Shown: positions 1-6,883, numbered from the stretch's first letter. The stretch is DNA of 7,506 nt from Micromonosporaceae bacterium (GCA_019690055.1 JADGGF010000212.1:1-7506), one strand, 5' to 3'. The notes: a model not told the origin generated them from the letters alone. Numbers and translations are program-made.

Positions 1-1657
1 CGGCCGGTGCGGTCGGCGGGCACGCGGTCACCTCCGCGCGGACCGTACGCAGGCGCACCACCCGGTCGGCCACCGCCTGCAGCGCCGGCCGGTGCGCCAT
101 CAGCACGACCGTCCGGCCCCGGGCCAGCCGCCGGATCGTGGCGATGATGTCGGCCTCGGTATCGGGATCCAGGTTCGCGGTGGGCTCGTCGAGCACGACC
201 AACGGCGCGTCGCGCAGGAACGCCCGGGCCAGTGCGACCCGCTGGCGCTGGCCGGCGGAGAGGACGCCGACCGGCGCAGACAGCCCGCCCGGCAGCCCGG
301 ACAGCCCGGCGGCTGCGGCCGCCCGCTCGATCGCCTCCGGCGCCGCGTCGCTCGCGCCGAGCGCGATGTTCTCGGCCACCGTGCCGGCAAACAGGAAGCT
401 GCGCTGCGGCACGTAGGCGACTCGCCGCCGCCAGGCGTCCGGATCGAGGTCGGCCAGGTCGACCTCGCCGATCCGGATCCGGCCGGCGGTGGGCGCGACG
501 AAGCCGAGCAGCAGATTGGCCGCTGTGGACTTCCCGCAGCCGCTCGGACCGGTGATCGCGTGGATCTCGCCGGGGCGGACGGTCAGGTCGAGCCTGTCCA
601 GGGCGGGCTCGGCCCGGTCAGCAAAGTGGACGGTCACCGCCTCGAACGTGATCGGTACCCGGCTGGGGTCGGGAACGTCGGTGCGACCCCCGCTCGGCGG
701 TACCGGCGTCTCCAGAATCTCGAACACCCGGCCCGAGGCGGCCAGGCCCTCCGCGCTGGCGTGGAAGTGCACCCCCACCTGGCGCAGCGGCAGGTACGCC
801 TCGGGGGCCAGGATGAGCACGATCAGTGCCGTCCGCAGGTCCAGCGTCCCGTCCACGACCCGCAGACCGATGCCCACCGCGACCAGGGCCACCGAGAGCG
901 TGGCGAGCAGCTCCAACGCCAGCGAGGACAGGAACGCCACCCGCAGTGCCCGCATGCCGTGGCGGCGTTGCTGGGCGGTGAGGTCCCGGATCGCCGCGAC
1001 CTGGGCCTTGGCCCGGTTGAAGACCCGCAGCGTCGGCAGGCCCGCGACAATCTCGAGGACGTGGTGCGTGAGCCGGGTCAGCGCCCGGAGCTGGCGCCGG
1101 GTCAGCCGCTCGGTCGCCAGGCCGATCAGGGCCATGAAGATCGGGATCAGCGGCAGGGTCACCAGGATCGTCGCCCCGGCGATGAGGTCGGCCGGGAAGA
1201 CGACCGCGAGCACCGCCGCCGGCACGAGCGCGGCCAGCACGAGCTGGGGCAGGTACCGGGAGAAGTAACTGTCCAATGCGTCCAGTCCGCGCGTCGCCAG
1301 CGTGACCATCTCGCCCGTGCGCTCGCCATGCAGCCAACCGGGCCCCAGCTTCATCAGGTGGGTCAGCAGCCGGCCCCGCAGTTCGCTCTTCACCCCGGCC
1401 GCCGCCCGGTAGGCCGCGACCTCGCCGGCCCAGGCCAGACCGGACCGGGCCAGCACGATCGCGGCCAGCACCACCAGCGGGATCACCAGCTCCGACACCC
1501 CGGCACCGCCCAGGAATACCCGGGTGATCGCGTCGGCGAGCAGCACCGCCTGGAGGATCACCAGGGCCGCACCCACCACGCCCAGGAGCGCGACGGCGGC
1601 GAGATAGCGACCGGTGGACCGGGCCTGGCGCAGCAGCCGGGGGTCGAGCGGTTTCAT
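1..1657 (-). CDS. cydD: CydD, ABC exporter subunit for cytochrome bd assembly (3' end outside window)
   Basis: Half or first half of the CydDC heterodimeric ABC exporter, which moves glutathione/cysteine-type thiols or haem-related compounds across the membrane and is needed to assemble cytochrome bd. The frame starts at ATG 1657 (MKPLDPRLLRQAR) and stays open for 552 residues to the window edge. The first ~320 residues hold hydrophobic membrane segments of an ABC exporter. The nucleotide-binding domain follows: Walker A GPSGCGKST with Lys at residue 376, Q-loop YVPQRSFLF, signature LSAGQRQR (466-473; one Gly of LSGGQ is Ala), Walker B LVVLDEP with Glu 491, and H-loop His 522. Its start overlaps the cydB stop as ATGA, so translation is probably coupled; an AAGGA lies 12 bases upstream, rather far. 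The conserved domain is essentially complete by residue ~535, yet the frame continues with a Pro/Ala-rich stretch. This could be an ordinary tail or the linker of a CydDC fusion. CydD rather than CydC is chosen from gene order and the N-terminus. Confidence 0.9.
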   Translation of the reverse strand, partial: MKPLDPRLLRQARSTGRYLAAVALLGVVGAALVILQAVLLADAITRVFLGGAGVSELVIPLVVLAAIVLARSGLAWAGEVAAYRAAAGVKSELRGRLLTHLMKLGPGWLHGERTGEMVTLATRGLDALDSYFSRYLPQLVLAALVPAAVLAVVFPADLIAGATILVTLPLIPIFMALIGLATERLTRRQLRALTRLTHHVLEIVAGLPTLRVFNRAKAQVAAIRDLTAQQRRHGMRALRVAFLSSLALELLATLSVALVAVGIGLRVVDGTLDLRTALIVLILAPEAYLPLRQVGVHFHASAEGLAASGRVFEILETPVPPSGGRTDVPDPSRVPITFEAVTVHFADRAEPALDRLDLTVRPGEIHAITGPSGCGKSTAANLLLGFVAPTAGRIRIGEVDLADLDPDAWRRRVAYVPQRSFLFAGTVAENIALGASDAAPEAIERAAAAAGLSGLPGGLSAPVGVLSAGQRQRVALARAFLRDAPLVVLDEPTANLDPDTEADIIATIRRLARGRTVVLMAHRPALQAVADRVVRLRTVRAEVTACPPTAPA

Positions 1658-2703
1658 CGAGCCGCGGCTTCCTTCTCCCGGGGCGGCGGCGACAGCGGCA
1701 ACCCCTCCGGCGACGGGATGTCGGTCACCCGCAGCCGCTTGCGGAACACCCAGTACGTCCAGCCCTGGTAGAGCAGCACGACCGGGGTGAAGACGACCGC
1801 CACCCACGTCATGATCTTCAACGTGTAGGGCGTGGAGGCGGCGTTGGTCACGGTCAGGCTGTTCGCCGGGTCCAGTGTGGACGGCAGGACGTTCGGGTAC
1901 AGGGCGATGAACAGCGTGGCGACCGCCGCCGCGATGGTCACCGCCGTGGCGGTGAACGCCCAGCCCTCGCGGCCCAGTCCATTGAGGACAAGCGCGCCGA
2001 CGAGCGCGACCGCGGCCACGGCGGCGGTGAGCCAGGTGACCCTGTCGTCGTGGCTGACCAGGGTCCAGACCAGGAACACCGCGGCCAGCGCGACGGTGAC
2101 CACGCCCAGCCGGCCGGCCAGGCGACGGGCCTGGTACCGGATGTCGCCGTCGGTCTTGAGCGCGAGGAACACCGCGCCGTGCGTGGTGAACAGCGCCAGG
2201 GTGGTCAGTCCGCCCAGCAGCGCGTACGGGTTGAGCAGATCGAAGAACGTACCGACGTAGAGATGGTTGGCGTCGAGCTTCACCCCGCGGACGATGTTGG
2301 CGAAGGCCACGCCCCACAGCAGTGCGGGCACGGCGCTGCCGGCGATGATGGCGGTGTCCCACCGCCGGCGCCACGCGTCCGAATCGACCTTGCCGCGGTA
2401 CTCGAAGGCCACCCCGCGCAGGATCAGTGCCACCAGGATGACCAGCAACGGCAGGTAGAAGCCGGAGAACAGGCTGGCGTACCACTCCGGGAAGGCCGCG
2501 AACGTGGCGCCGCCGGCGACGAGCACCCACACCTCGTTGCCGTCCCAGACGGGGCCGATCGTGTTGATCAGCACCCGGCGGTGCGGCTCGTCCCGGCCGA
2601 GCACCCGCAGCAGGACGCCAACCCCGAAGTCGAAGCCCTCGAGGACGAAGTAGCCGATCCACAGGACCGCGATGAGGAGGAACCAGACATCGTTGAGAGT
2701 CAT
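1654..2703 (-). CDS. cydB: Cytochrome bd quinol oxidase subunit II
   Basis: Subunit II of cytochrome bd, the membrane oxidase that takes electrons from menaquinol and reduces oxygen to water with high affinity. The 349-residue product has the usual CydB length and about eight to nine hydrophobic helices. Family landmarks are visible: the N-terminal helix ending GYFVLEGFDFGVG (17-29), the block GPVWDGNEVWVLVAGG (50-65), LRGVAFEYRGK (95-105), and YPNVLPS (269-275). The C-terminal tail after residue ~325 is charged and Pro-rich, hence cytoplasmic. The ATG at 2703 follows the cydA stop by 10 bases; an AAGG overlapping that TAA stop sits 8 bases before the start. The gene lies between cydA and cydD in one tightly packed operon and has no promoter of its own that I can see. 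Confidence 0.97.
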   Translation of the reverse strand: MTLNDVWFLLIAVLWIGYFVLEGFDFGVGVLLRVLGRDEPHRRVLINTIGPVWDGNEVWVLVAGGATFAAFPEWYASLFSGFYLPLLVILVALILRGVAFEYRGKVDSDAWRRRWDTAIIAGSAVPALLWGVAFANIVRGVKLDANHLYVGTFFDLLNPYALLGGLTTLALFTTHGAVFLALKTDGDIRYQARRLAGRLGVVTVALAAVFLVWTLVSHDDRVTWLTAAVAAVALVGALVLNGLGREGWAFTATAVTIAAAVATLFIALYPNVLPSTLDPANSLTVTNAASTPYTLKIMTWVAVVFTPVVLLYQGWTYWVFRKRLRVTDIPSPEGLPLSPPPREKEAAAR

Positions 2704-2713
2704 CGCCGCCGCC

Positions 2714-4135
2714 TTAGTACGCGAAGGTGAGGGGACGTTCGGCCGGCTCGTCCGCGTCAGCCTCGTCGGCCGATGGGATCGGCGGCGCGCCGGCCTTGGC
2801 GTACCGGATGACCAGGAACAGCTCCACCACCGCGAGCACGCCGTAGAGCACGGTGAAGACCAGCAGGGACGTCAGCACGCTGCCGGCGGTCACCGAGGGG
2901 GACACGCTGTCCTCGGTTCGGAGGAGGCCGAAGACGGTCCAGGGCTGGCGGCCCATCTCCGTGAAGATCCAACCGAAGGTGTTGGCCAGCAGGGGCAGCC
3001 CGATCGCCCACGGCGCCAACCGCCACACCCAGGTGAGCAGGCGGCTGTCCTGGGCGGCCCGGCGGCGGGTGAGCCACAGCCCGGCCAGGGCGAGCGCGAC
3101 CGCGAGCAGGCCCAGGCCGATCATCAGCCGGAAGCTCCAGTACGTGACGGGCACGTTGGGCACGTAGTCACCGGCCCCGTAGAGCGCCTGGTACTGCTCC
3201 TGCAGGTTGTTGATGCCCTCGACCTGGCCGTCGAAGGAGCCGGTCGCCAGGAACGAGGTCAGCCCCGGGATACGCAGGCTCCACAGCTCTTCCCGGCCGT
3301 CGAGCGTGCCGATTGTGAATATCGAGAATGAGGCAGGTGACGATGTGTAGTACATGGCCTCGGCCGCGGCCATCTTCATGGGCTGCTGCTCGGTCATGAT
3401 CCGGGCCTGGATGTCCCCGGTGATCGCGACCAGCGCGCCCGCGACGAGCATCACCCACATGGCCAGCCGGGCACTGGGCCGGAAGACGTCCGCGTCGCGC
3501 TTGCGGAGCAGGTGCCATGCGCTGATGCCGAGCATGAACGCGCCCGCGGTGAGGAACGCCGCGGTGATGGTGTGCGGGAAGGTGATCAGGGTGGTGGAGT
3601 TGGTCAGCACCGCCCAGATGCTGGTGAGCTCGGCCCGGTTGGTCTCCGGGTTGAACGTGTAGCCCACCGGGTGCTGCATCCAGGAGTTCGCGGCCAGGAT
3701 GAAGTAGGCCGACAGCACGGTGCCCAGCGACGCCAGCCAGATCGTGGCGAGGTGCACCCGCTTGGGCAAGCGGTCCCAGCCGAAGATCCACAGGCCGAGG
3801 AAGGTGGACTCGAGGAAGAACGCCACGAGCCCTTCGATCGCCAGTGGCGCGCCGAAGATGTCCCCGACGAAGCGCGAGTAGTCGCTCCAGTTCATGCCGA
3901 ACTGGAACTCCTGCACGATGCCGGTCACGACACCCATGGCGAAGTTGATCAGGAACAGCTTGCCCCAGAACTTGGTCGCTCGTAGGTACTCCGGTTTGCC
4001 GGTGCGGTACCAGACCGTCTGCAGCACGGCGACGAGGGCGGACAGCCCGATCGTGATGGGCACGAACAGGAAGTGGTAGACGGTCGTGATGCCGAACTGC
4101 CACCGGGCGAGATCTAGCGCGTCCATGAGCCACAC
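2714..4135 (-). CDS. cydA: Cytochrome bd quinol oxidase subunit I
   Basis: Catalytic subunit I of cytochrome bd, carrying haems b558, b595 and d and the quinol site. The 473-residue sequence matches CydA throughout. By comparison with the E. coli protein, His21 (VYHFLFVP) is the distal haem ligand, His188 (TFPHT) and Met338 (FRLMIG) are the b558 ligands, Glu101 and Glu109 (IEGLVAFFLEST) belong to the proton/haem region, and Glu393 lies in TEMGRQPW. The quinol-binding Q-loop (about 245-330, with TEQQPMKMAAAEA) is the short form; E. coli has a longer insert. GTG 4135 is taken as start because GAGGAG (4147-4142) is 6 bases upstream. The in-frame ATG at 4126 would give the more classical beginning MDALDLARWQFG but is 15 bases from that site. 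It is first gene of the cydABD operon; DosR-like boxes lie 57-93 bases upstream of the start. Confidence 0.98.
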   Translation of the reverse strand: MWLMDALDLARWQFGITTVYHFLFVPITIGLSALVAVLQTVWYRTGKPEYLRATKFWGKLFLINFAMGVVTGIVQEFQFGMNWSDYSRFVGDIFGAPLAIEGLVAFFLESTFLGLWIFGWDRLPKRVHLATIWLASLGTVLSAYFILAANSWMQHPVGYTFNPETNRAELTSIWAVLTNSTTLITFPHTITAAFLTAGAFMLGISAWHLLRKRDADVFRPSARLAMWVMLVAGALVAITGDIQARIMTEQQPMKMAAAEAMYYTSSPASFSIFTIGTLDGREELWSLRIPGLTSFLATGSFDGQVEGINNLQEQYQALYGAGDYVPNVPVTYWSFRLMIGLGLLAVALALAGLWLTRRRAAQDSRLLTWVWRLAPWAIGLPLLANTFGWIFTEMGRQPWTVFGLLRTEDSVSPSVTAGSVLTSLLVFTVLYGVLAVVELFLVIRYAKAGAPPIPSADEADADEPAERPLTFAY

Positions 4136-4141
4136 ACCGTT

Positions 4142-4147
4142 CTCCTC
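4142..4147 (-). promoter_or_regulatory. Ribosome binding site of cydA
   Basis: GAGGAG on the minus strand, 6 bases before GTG 4135 and 15 before ATG 4126. The spacing favours the GTG start, which adds Met-Trp-Leu before the classical N-terminus. Confidence 0.65.
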
Positions 4148-4191
4148 GGATGCATGACCTCGACGCTAGGTCGGGCGCAGGCCCGCGATGA

Positions 4192-4228
4192 GGGTCGAAG
4201 GTCGTGTCCGATCCGGGACCAACGGCCC
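4192..4228. promoter_or_regulatory. Pair of DosR/DevR-like boxes upstream of cydA
   Basis: Two sites fit or nearly fit the pattern GGGnC-N4-GnCCC of DosR/DevR-type response regulators: GGGTCGAAGGTCGT (4192-4205, right half degenerate) and GGGACCAACGGCCC (4215-4228, good in both halves). Their centres are 23 bp apart, about two helical turns, as in tandem DevR boxes of mycobacteria. Measured to the GTG start of cydA, they end 57 and 80 bases upstream. A weak -10-like TAGCGT on the minus strand near 4163-4168 would place the nearer box at about -42. A further GC-rich palindrome, CGGGC-GCAG-GCCCG, lies at 4172-4185. No Rex-type TGTGAA...TTCACA site is visible. The assignment rests on motif similarity and spacing only. 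Confidence 0.4.
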
Positions 4229-4291
4229 GCCGCCGTCTTGCCACGCCCCGCCCGCGTACCTCGAACAGCTCCCCCGGCCGACCCGGTCGGA

Positions 4292-4718
4292 TCGCCGGGC
4301 AGCGAGACCCTGCTGGCGGCGGCCGCCGTGCTCGCCGCGATCGGCGCCGTCTGGCTGTCGATGTCGTTTGGTTGGCCGGACATCCTCGACGAGCCAGGCG
4401 AGGTTGCGTTGGCCCGGTTCGCCGAAAACGACGTCCCGGTACGGAGAGCGTTTCTCGCGCTGATGGCGAGCAGCCTCCTGCTGATCCCGGCGGCGATCTA
4501 CCTCGAACGGGTCTGCGGAGCCTTCTCACCGGCGGGCCGTACGGTCACCGCCATGGGCGTCCTCGGAGCGTTCGCCCAGGTGCTCGGCTGGGTTCGGTGG
4601 CCGGTCACGGTTCCCCACCTCGCCGACGCGTTCCTCGATCTCGGTCGCCTGGTATCTCTGGCTCCTCGGCCTGCTCGTCTCGCGCTCACCCGCCTCCGAG
4701 TGCGCCGCCACGCCCTGA
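4292..4718 (+). pseudogene. Relic of a small integral membrane protein gene (internal deletion/frameshift)
   Basis: From about 4295 to 4630 one plus-strand frame reads like a real membrane protein: a hydrophobic helix (LLAAAAVLAAIGAVWLSMSF), an acidic FGWPDILDEPGEVALARFAE segment, a second helix (FLALMASSLLLIPAAIYLE) and a third (TVTAMGVLGAFAQVLGWVRW). It then loses protein character. At about 4632 a different frame takes over with ISVAWYLWLLGLLVSRSP and ends at TGA 4716-4718; this looks like the last helix and tail of the same kind of protein. The simplest reading is a deletion between the third helix and the last one that also shifted the frame. No ATG or GTG with a ribosome site precedes the first helix; TTG 4238 is the nearest alternative start outside it. 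It resembles small actinobacterial four-to-six-helix proteins of the DUF4386 type, but I am not certain of the family. Confidence 0.5.
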
Positions 4719-4739
4719 CGCCGAGTCCTTTGTGGACTA

Positions 4740-4763
4740 CCGGGCCGTCGGCGGGGCGCCCGG
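4740..4763. terminator. Possible (bidirectional) terminator hairpin
   Basis: CCGGGC (4740-4745) and GCCCGG (4758-4763) form a perfect 6-bp stem with a 12-base loop. It lies between the membrane-protein relic (plus) and the aminotransferase (minus) stop, where both transcripts should end. A smaller stem, AGTCC-TTTGT-GGACT, sits just beside it at 4724-4738. Neither has a following U-run, as is common in actinomycetes, so the call is weak. Confidence 0.35.
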
Positions 4764-4828
4764 AGCGGATCGCACCCTCCCTTCTGAACTCCTTCGCCGG
4801 GCTCCCCGCGCTGAACCGCATCAATGGA

Positions 4829-5983
4829 CTACGCCGACAGGGCCGCGGTGACCCGCTCGCGGAGGCTTTCGAGCCGCGAGACCGGTTCGTTGCTGAACAC
4901 CAGGCGTACGTAGCGGGGCGCGACCCGCTCCCCCCACGTCGTCATGGGCGTCGCCGCGATCCGTCCATGGTCGAGGAGCCGTCGGGAGAGCTCCGGCGCG
5001 GTGAGGCCGCAGGCCTGGGCGTCGAGCAGGGCCGACCAGCCGCCGTCGGGCGCCACCACGGGCAGCCCGGCCAACTGGGCGAGCAGCGTGTCGCGCCGGC
5101 GTTGCCACTCGGCGACCGCCTCGGCCACGCCGGCGTCGGGATCCGTGAGCGCGGCCGCCACCCCGAGTTGCGCGAAACCGCTCGGCACGACCGTGTTGTA
5201 GATGACGGCCTGCGCGATGTCGGCGAGGATGGCGCGCGGCGCGACGACCCAGCCCACCCGCCAACCGATCATGCGGAACTCCTTGGCGGCCGAGCCGACG
5301 GTGATGGTCCGCTCCGTCAGCTCGGGCAGCCGGGCCGGATGCAGGTAGGGGCGATCGTCGTAGCGAATTTTCTCCATCGCCGCGTCGTAGATGAGCCACG
5401 CCCCGCTGCGTTCGCACACCTGGGCCACGCTGCGCCACTCGTCCTCGGTCAGCACCAGGCCGCTGGGCATGGTTGGGCTCATCAACAGCAGCGCGCGGGT
5501 ACGGGGACCGACCGCCCGGGCGAGCTCGTCGGTGTCGAGCCGCCACCGCCCGTCGACGACGACGCTGGGAACCTGGCGGGGCACCGCGCCGACGAGGCGA
5601 ATGCGCTGCAGTAGTCCGGCGTAGGTCGGGTCGGCTACCACGACCTCATCCCCCGCGTCTACTGTGGCCAGCAGCGCGGACAGGATTCCCGCAAGCCCGC
5701 CGGAGCTGATGACGACCTCGGCCGCCGAGTCGTACGCCCGGCCCGTCTGCTCGGTGAGCCGGCGCCCGACCGCCTCGCGCAACACCGTGAGCCCCGTGAA
5801 GGGCAGGTAACTGTTGGCGTCGTCGAGACCGACCGCCTCGCGGGTCGCGACGACCGCCGCCCGGGGCGGGGCGATGTCGGTGTCGAGGTTCTCCATGCGC
5901 AGGACATCCGGGTCAACGCCGGCCGCCGCGGCCACGGCCTCGATTCCGAACGGCTCCACTCCGGCGAATCGCGCGACGGACAT
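4829..5983 (-). CDS. PLP-dependent fold-type I aminotransferase
   Basis: Class I/II aminotransferase of the AspAT fold, cytosolic, expected to move an amino group between an amino acid and a 2-oxo acid with pyridoxal phosphate; the substrate cannot be told. ATG 5983 is chosen (384 residues, MSVARFAGVEPFG) because GGAGG lies 5 bases before it; an in-frame ATG at 5995 overlaps that site and has none of its own. Numbering from 5983: helix start YLPFTGLTVLREAVGRRL (60s-70s), phosphate loop VISSGGLAGI (~91-100), Asp200 in LIYDAAMEKI (pyridine nitrogen), Lys234 in GSAAKEFRMIGWRVGW (Schiff base), and an Arg in PRYVRLVF (~357-360) for the substrate carboxylate. The usual NPxNPTG is SPTMPSG, and the Tyr normally three residues after the Asp is Met. 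It is divergent from an XRE-cupin regulator with shared operators, so it is probably controlled by that protein and its ligand. Confidence 0.88.
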   Translation of the reverse strand: MSVARFAGVEPFGIEAVAAAAGVDPDVLRMENLDTDIAPPRAAVVATREAVGLDDANSYLPFTGLTVLREAVGRRLTEQTGRAYDSAAEVVISSGGLAGILSALLATVDAGDEVVVADPTYAGLLQRIRLVGAVPRQVPSVVVDGRWRLDTDELARAVGPRTRALLLMSPTMPSGLVLTEDEWRSVAQVCERSGAWLIYDAAMEKIRYDDRPYLHPARLPELTERTITVGSAAKEFRMIGWRVGWVVAPRAILADIAQAVIYNTVVPSGFAQLGVAAALTDPDAGVAEAVAEWQRRRDTLLAQLAGLPVVAPDGGWSALLDAQACGLTAPELSRRLLDHGRIAATPMTTWGERVAPRYVRLVFSNEPVSRLESLRERVTAALSA

Positions 5984-5996
5984 GCCCACCTCCATT

Positions 5997-6028
5997 GTTC
6001 CGTAAACGGAACGTTCTGTTTGTGGAAC
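5997..6028. promoter_or_regulatory. Two abutting 16-bp palindromic operators between aminotransferase and regulator
   Basis: GTTCCGTAAACGGAAC (5997-6012) is a perfect inverted repeat with 7-bp arms around AA. It is followed without a gap by GTTCTGTTTGTGGAAC (6013-6028), an imperfect copy. Read in the better orientation (GTTCCGTTTACGGAAC), 13 of 16 positions agree; the outer GTTC...GAAC is the same in both. The pair fills most of the 86 bases between the divergent starts at 5983 and 6070 and begins 13 bases before the aminotransferase ATG, where its promoter must lie. These are very likely the binding sites of the neighbouring XRE-cupin protein, able to control both genes. I cannot fix the -10 and -35 elements with confidence. 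Confidence 0.75.
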
Positions 6029-6069
6029 ACTACGGTGGATCGAGCCCGCCAGGCAACCCGGGAGGCCGA

Positions 6070-6624
6070 ATGACCCTCGCCGACAATGTCGGACGCGCCC
6101 TGCGGGCCCTGCGGGAGGCCGCGGGCCTGTCGCTGTCGGAGCTCGCGCGCCAATCGGGGGTGGGCAAGGCGACGCTGTCCGAACTCGAATCGGGTCGGCG
6201 CAACCCCACCCTCGAGACCCTGTACGCGCTGACCACCGCCCTGGGCGTACCGCTGAGCGCCGTCCTCCCGGCGCCCGACGGCGGCGGGCCAGCCGCGGTT
6301 GTCTCGGGTCAGGCCGTGGACGCCGTTCTCATCACACGCTTCACGGCCGCCGAGGCGACGACCGAGCTCTACCGCATGACCATTCGCCCCGGGGCGGCCC
6401 AGCGCTCCGCCGCCCACACCCCGGGTACGGTCGAGCACCTCGTCGTCCTCGCCGGCACCGCCGTCGTCGGCGGCGAGGGGCGCGAGCGCACGGTCCGGGC
6501 CGGCCGCAGCTACACGTGGCCCGCCGACGAGCCGCACACCTACGCGGCCAAGGGCTCAGCACCCGTCGATGCCGTCCTCGTCATGACCTACTCGCCCGCC
6601 GCCCCGGCTCGCCTGTCGTCCTAG
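6070..6624 (+). CDS. XRE-family helix-turn-helix regulator with C-terminal cupin sensor domain
   Basis: DNA-binding regulator of 184 residues. Residues ~7-63 form an XRE/Cro helix-turn-helix (LRALREAAGLSLSELARQSG, then VGKATLSELESGRRNPTLETL); residues ~100-175 form a small beta-barrel cupin (RMTIRPGAAQRSAAHTPGTVEHLVVLAGTA region, then HTYAA near 156), the usual small-ligand sensor of this family. His116, Glu122, His123 and His156 are candidates for a metal or ligand site. ATG 6070 is chosen because GGGAGG ends 4 bases upstream and the domain begins at once; a longer frame from 5995 would translate through the operators. It is divergent from an aminotransferase, so its ligand is plausibly an amino acid or derivative handled by that enzyme, and it probably also controls itself. 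Similar XRE-cupin proteins control amino acid and polyamine catabolism (PuuR, SutR type). Confidence 0.9.
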   Translation: MTLADNVGRALRALREAAGLSLSELARQSGVGKATLSELESGRRNPTLETLYALTTALGVPLSAVLPAPDGGGPAAVVSGQAVDAVLITRFTAAEATTELYRMTIRPGAAQRSAAHTPGTVEHLVVLAGTAVVGGEGRERTVRAGRSYTWPADEPHTYAAKGSAPVDAVLVMTYSPAAPARLSS

Positions 6625-6701
6625 ACGGAGTGTCGGTCGTCGACCGTGCCACCAGCGCCGATCGGGTATCCTGCGAACCTCAGCTACCGCGAAGGATTCC
6701 T

Positions 6702-6838
6702 ATGGACTGTACGACGCCGGCTTCACGTTCGGCCGGCTGGCCGCCTGCCTATGCTGCCTTGTTGTCGTACTCGGGACGATCGGCGTCCTGATCTGGTGGG
6801 ATGTCCGCTCGCGACGCCCGCAGCCACCCACGTCGTGA
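6702..6838 (+). pseudogene. Tiny single-helix membrane protein frame, apparently missing one base after its start codon
   Basis: A frame ending at TGA 6836-6838 reads GLYDAGFTFGRLAACLCCL, then a hydrophobic run VVVLGTIGVLIWW and a basic tail DVRSRRPQPPTS: about 45 residues, one membrane helix, cytoplasmic positive end. This frame has no start codon (only CTG). In the next frame, ATG 6702 has a good ribosome site (AAGGA 6692-6696, 5 bases away) but reads a nonsense 29-residue peptide. Adding a single base just after that ATG would join the start to the hydrophobic frame and give Met-Gly/Arg-Leu-Tyr-Asp. So this is either a frameshifted small gene or a sequencing error in the run TATGGAC. Function unknown. 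The regulator gene ends 77 bases upstream. Confidence 0.4.
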
Positions 6839-6846
6839 TCGTCGGC

Positions 6847-6883
6847 GGGCCGAAGGTCCTGGCCCGCGGCGGTCCAAGGACCC
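6847..6883. promoter_or_regulatory. Second pair of DosR/DevR-like boxes
   Basis: GGGCCGAAGGTCCT (6847-6860) and CGGTCCAAGGACCC (6870-6883); the second contains the perfect palindrome GGTCC-AA-GGACC. Centres are 23 bp apart, exactly as in the pair upstream of cydA, and the first box shares CGAAGGTC with the cyd-proximal box. No clear gene starts within 100 bases on either side, so the target is unknown. Confidence 0.35.

Noticed and set aside
92..1771. 559-codon plus-strand open frame
   Set aside because: It lies opposite cydD and the end of cydB. Its product is Arg/Gln/Asp/Pro-rich without domain pattern, as expected for the antisense of GC-rich codons.
3315..3335. Rex-like TGTGAATATCGAGAA within cydA
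   Set aside because: The right half does not match TTCACA, and it lies deep in coding sequence on a conserved CydA segment.
3168..4529. 453-codon minus-strand open frame and similar long frames at 5659-6537
   Set aside because: They overlap cydA, or the regulator and aminotransferase, in other frames and are Arg/Pro/Gly-rich with no motifs.
4154..5614. 486-codon plus-strand open frame
   Set aside because: Only its early part (4292-4630) looks like protein and belongs to the relic. The rest is antisense to the aminotransferase.
5995..6069. Longer starts for the regulator (5995) and the aminotransferase (5995)
   Set aside because: Both would translate into or start inside the operator region without a ribosome site; ATG 6070 and ATG 5983 have good sites.
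6634..6646. CGGTCG-T-CGACCG after the regulator stop, as a terminator
   Set aside because: A one-base loop cannot form the full hairpin and no U-run follows. It might be an operator, but nothing else supports that.
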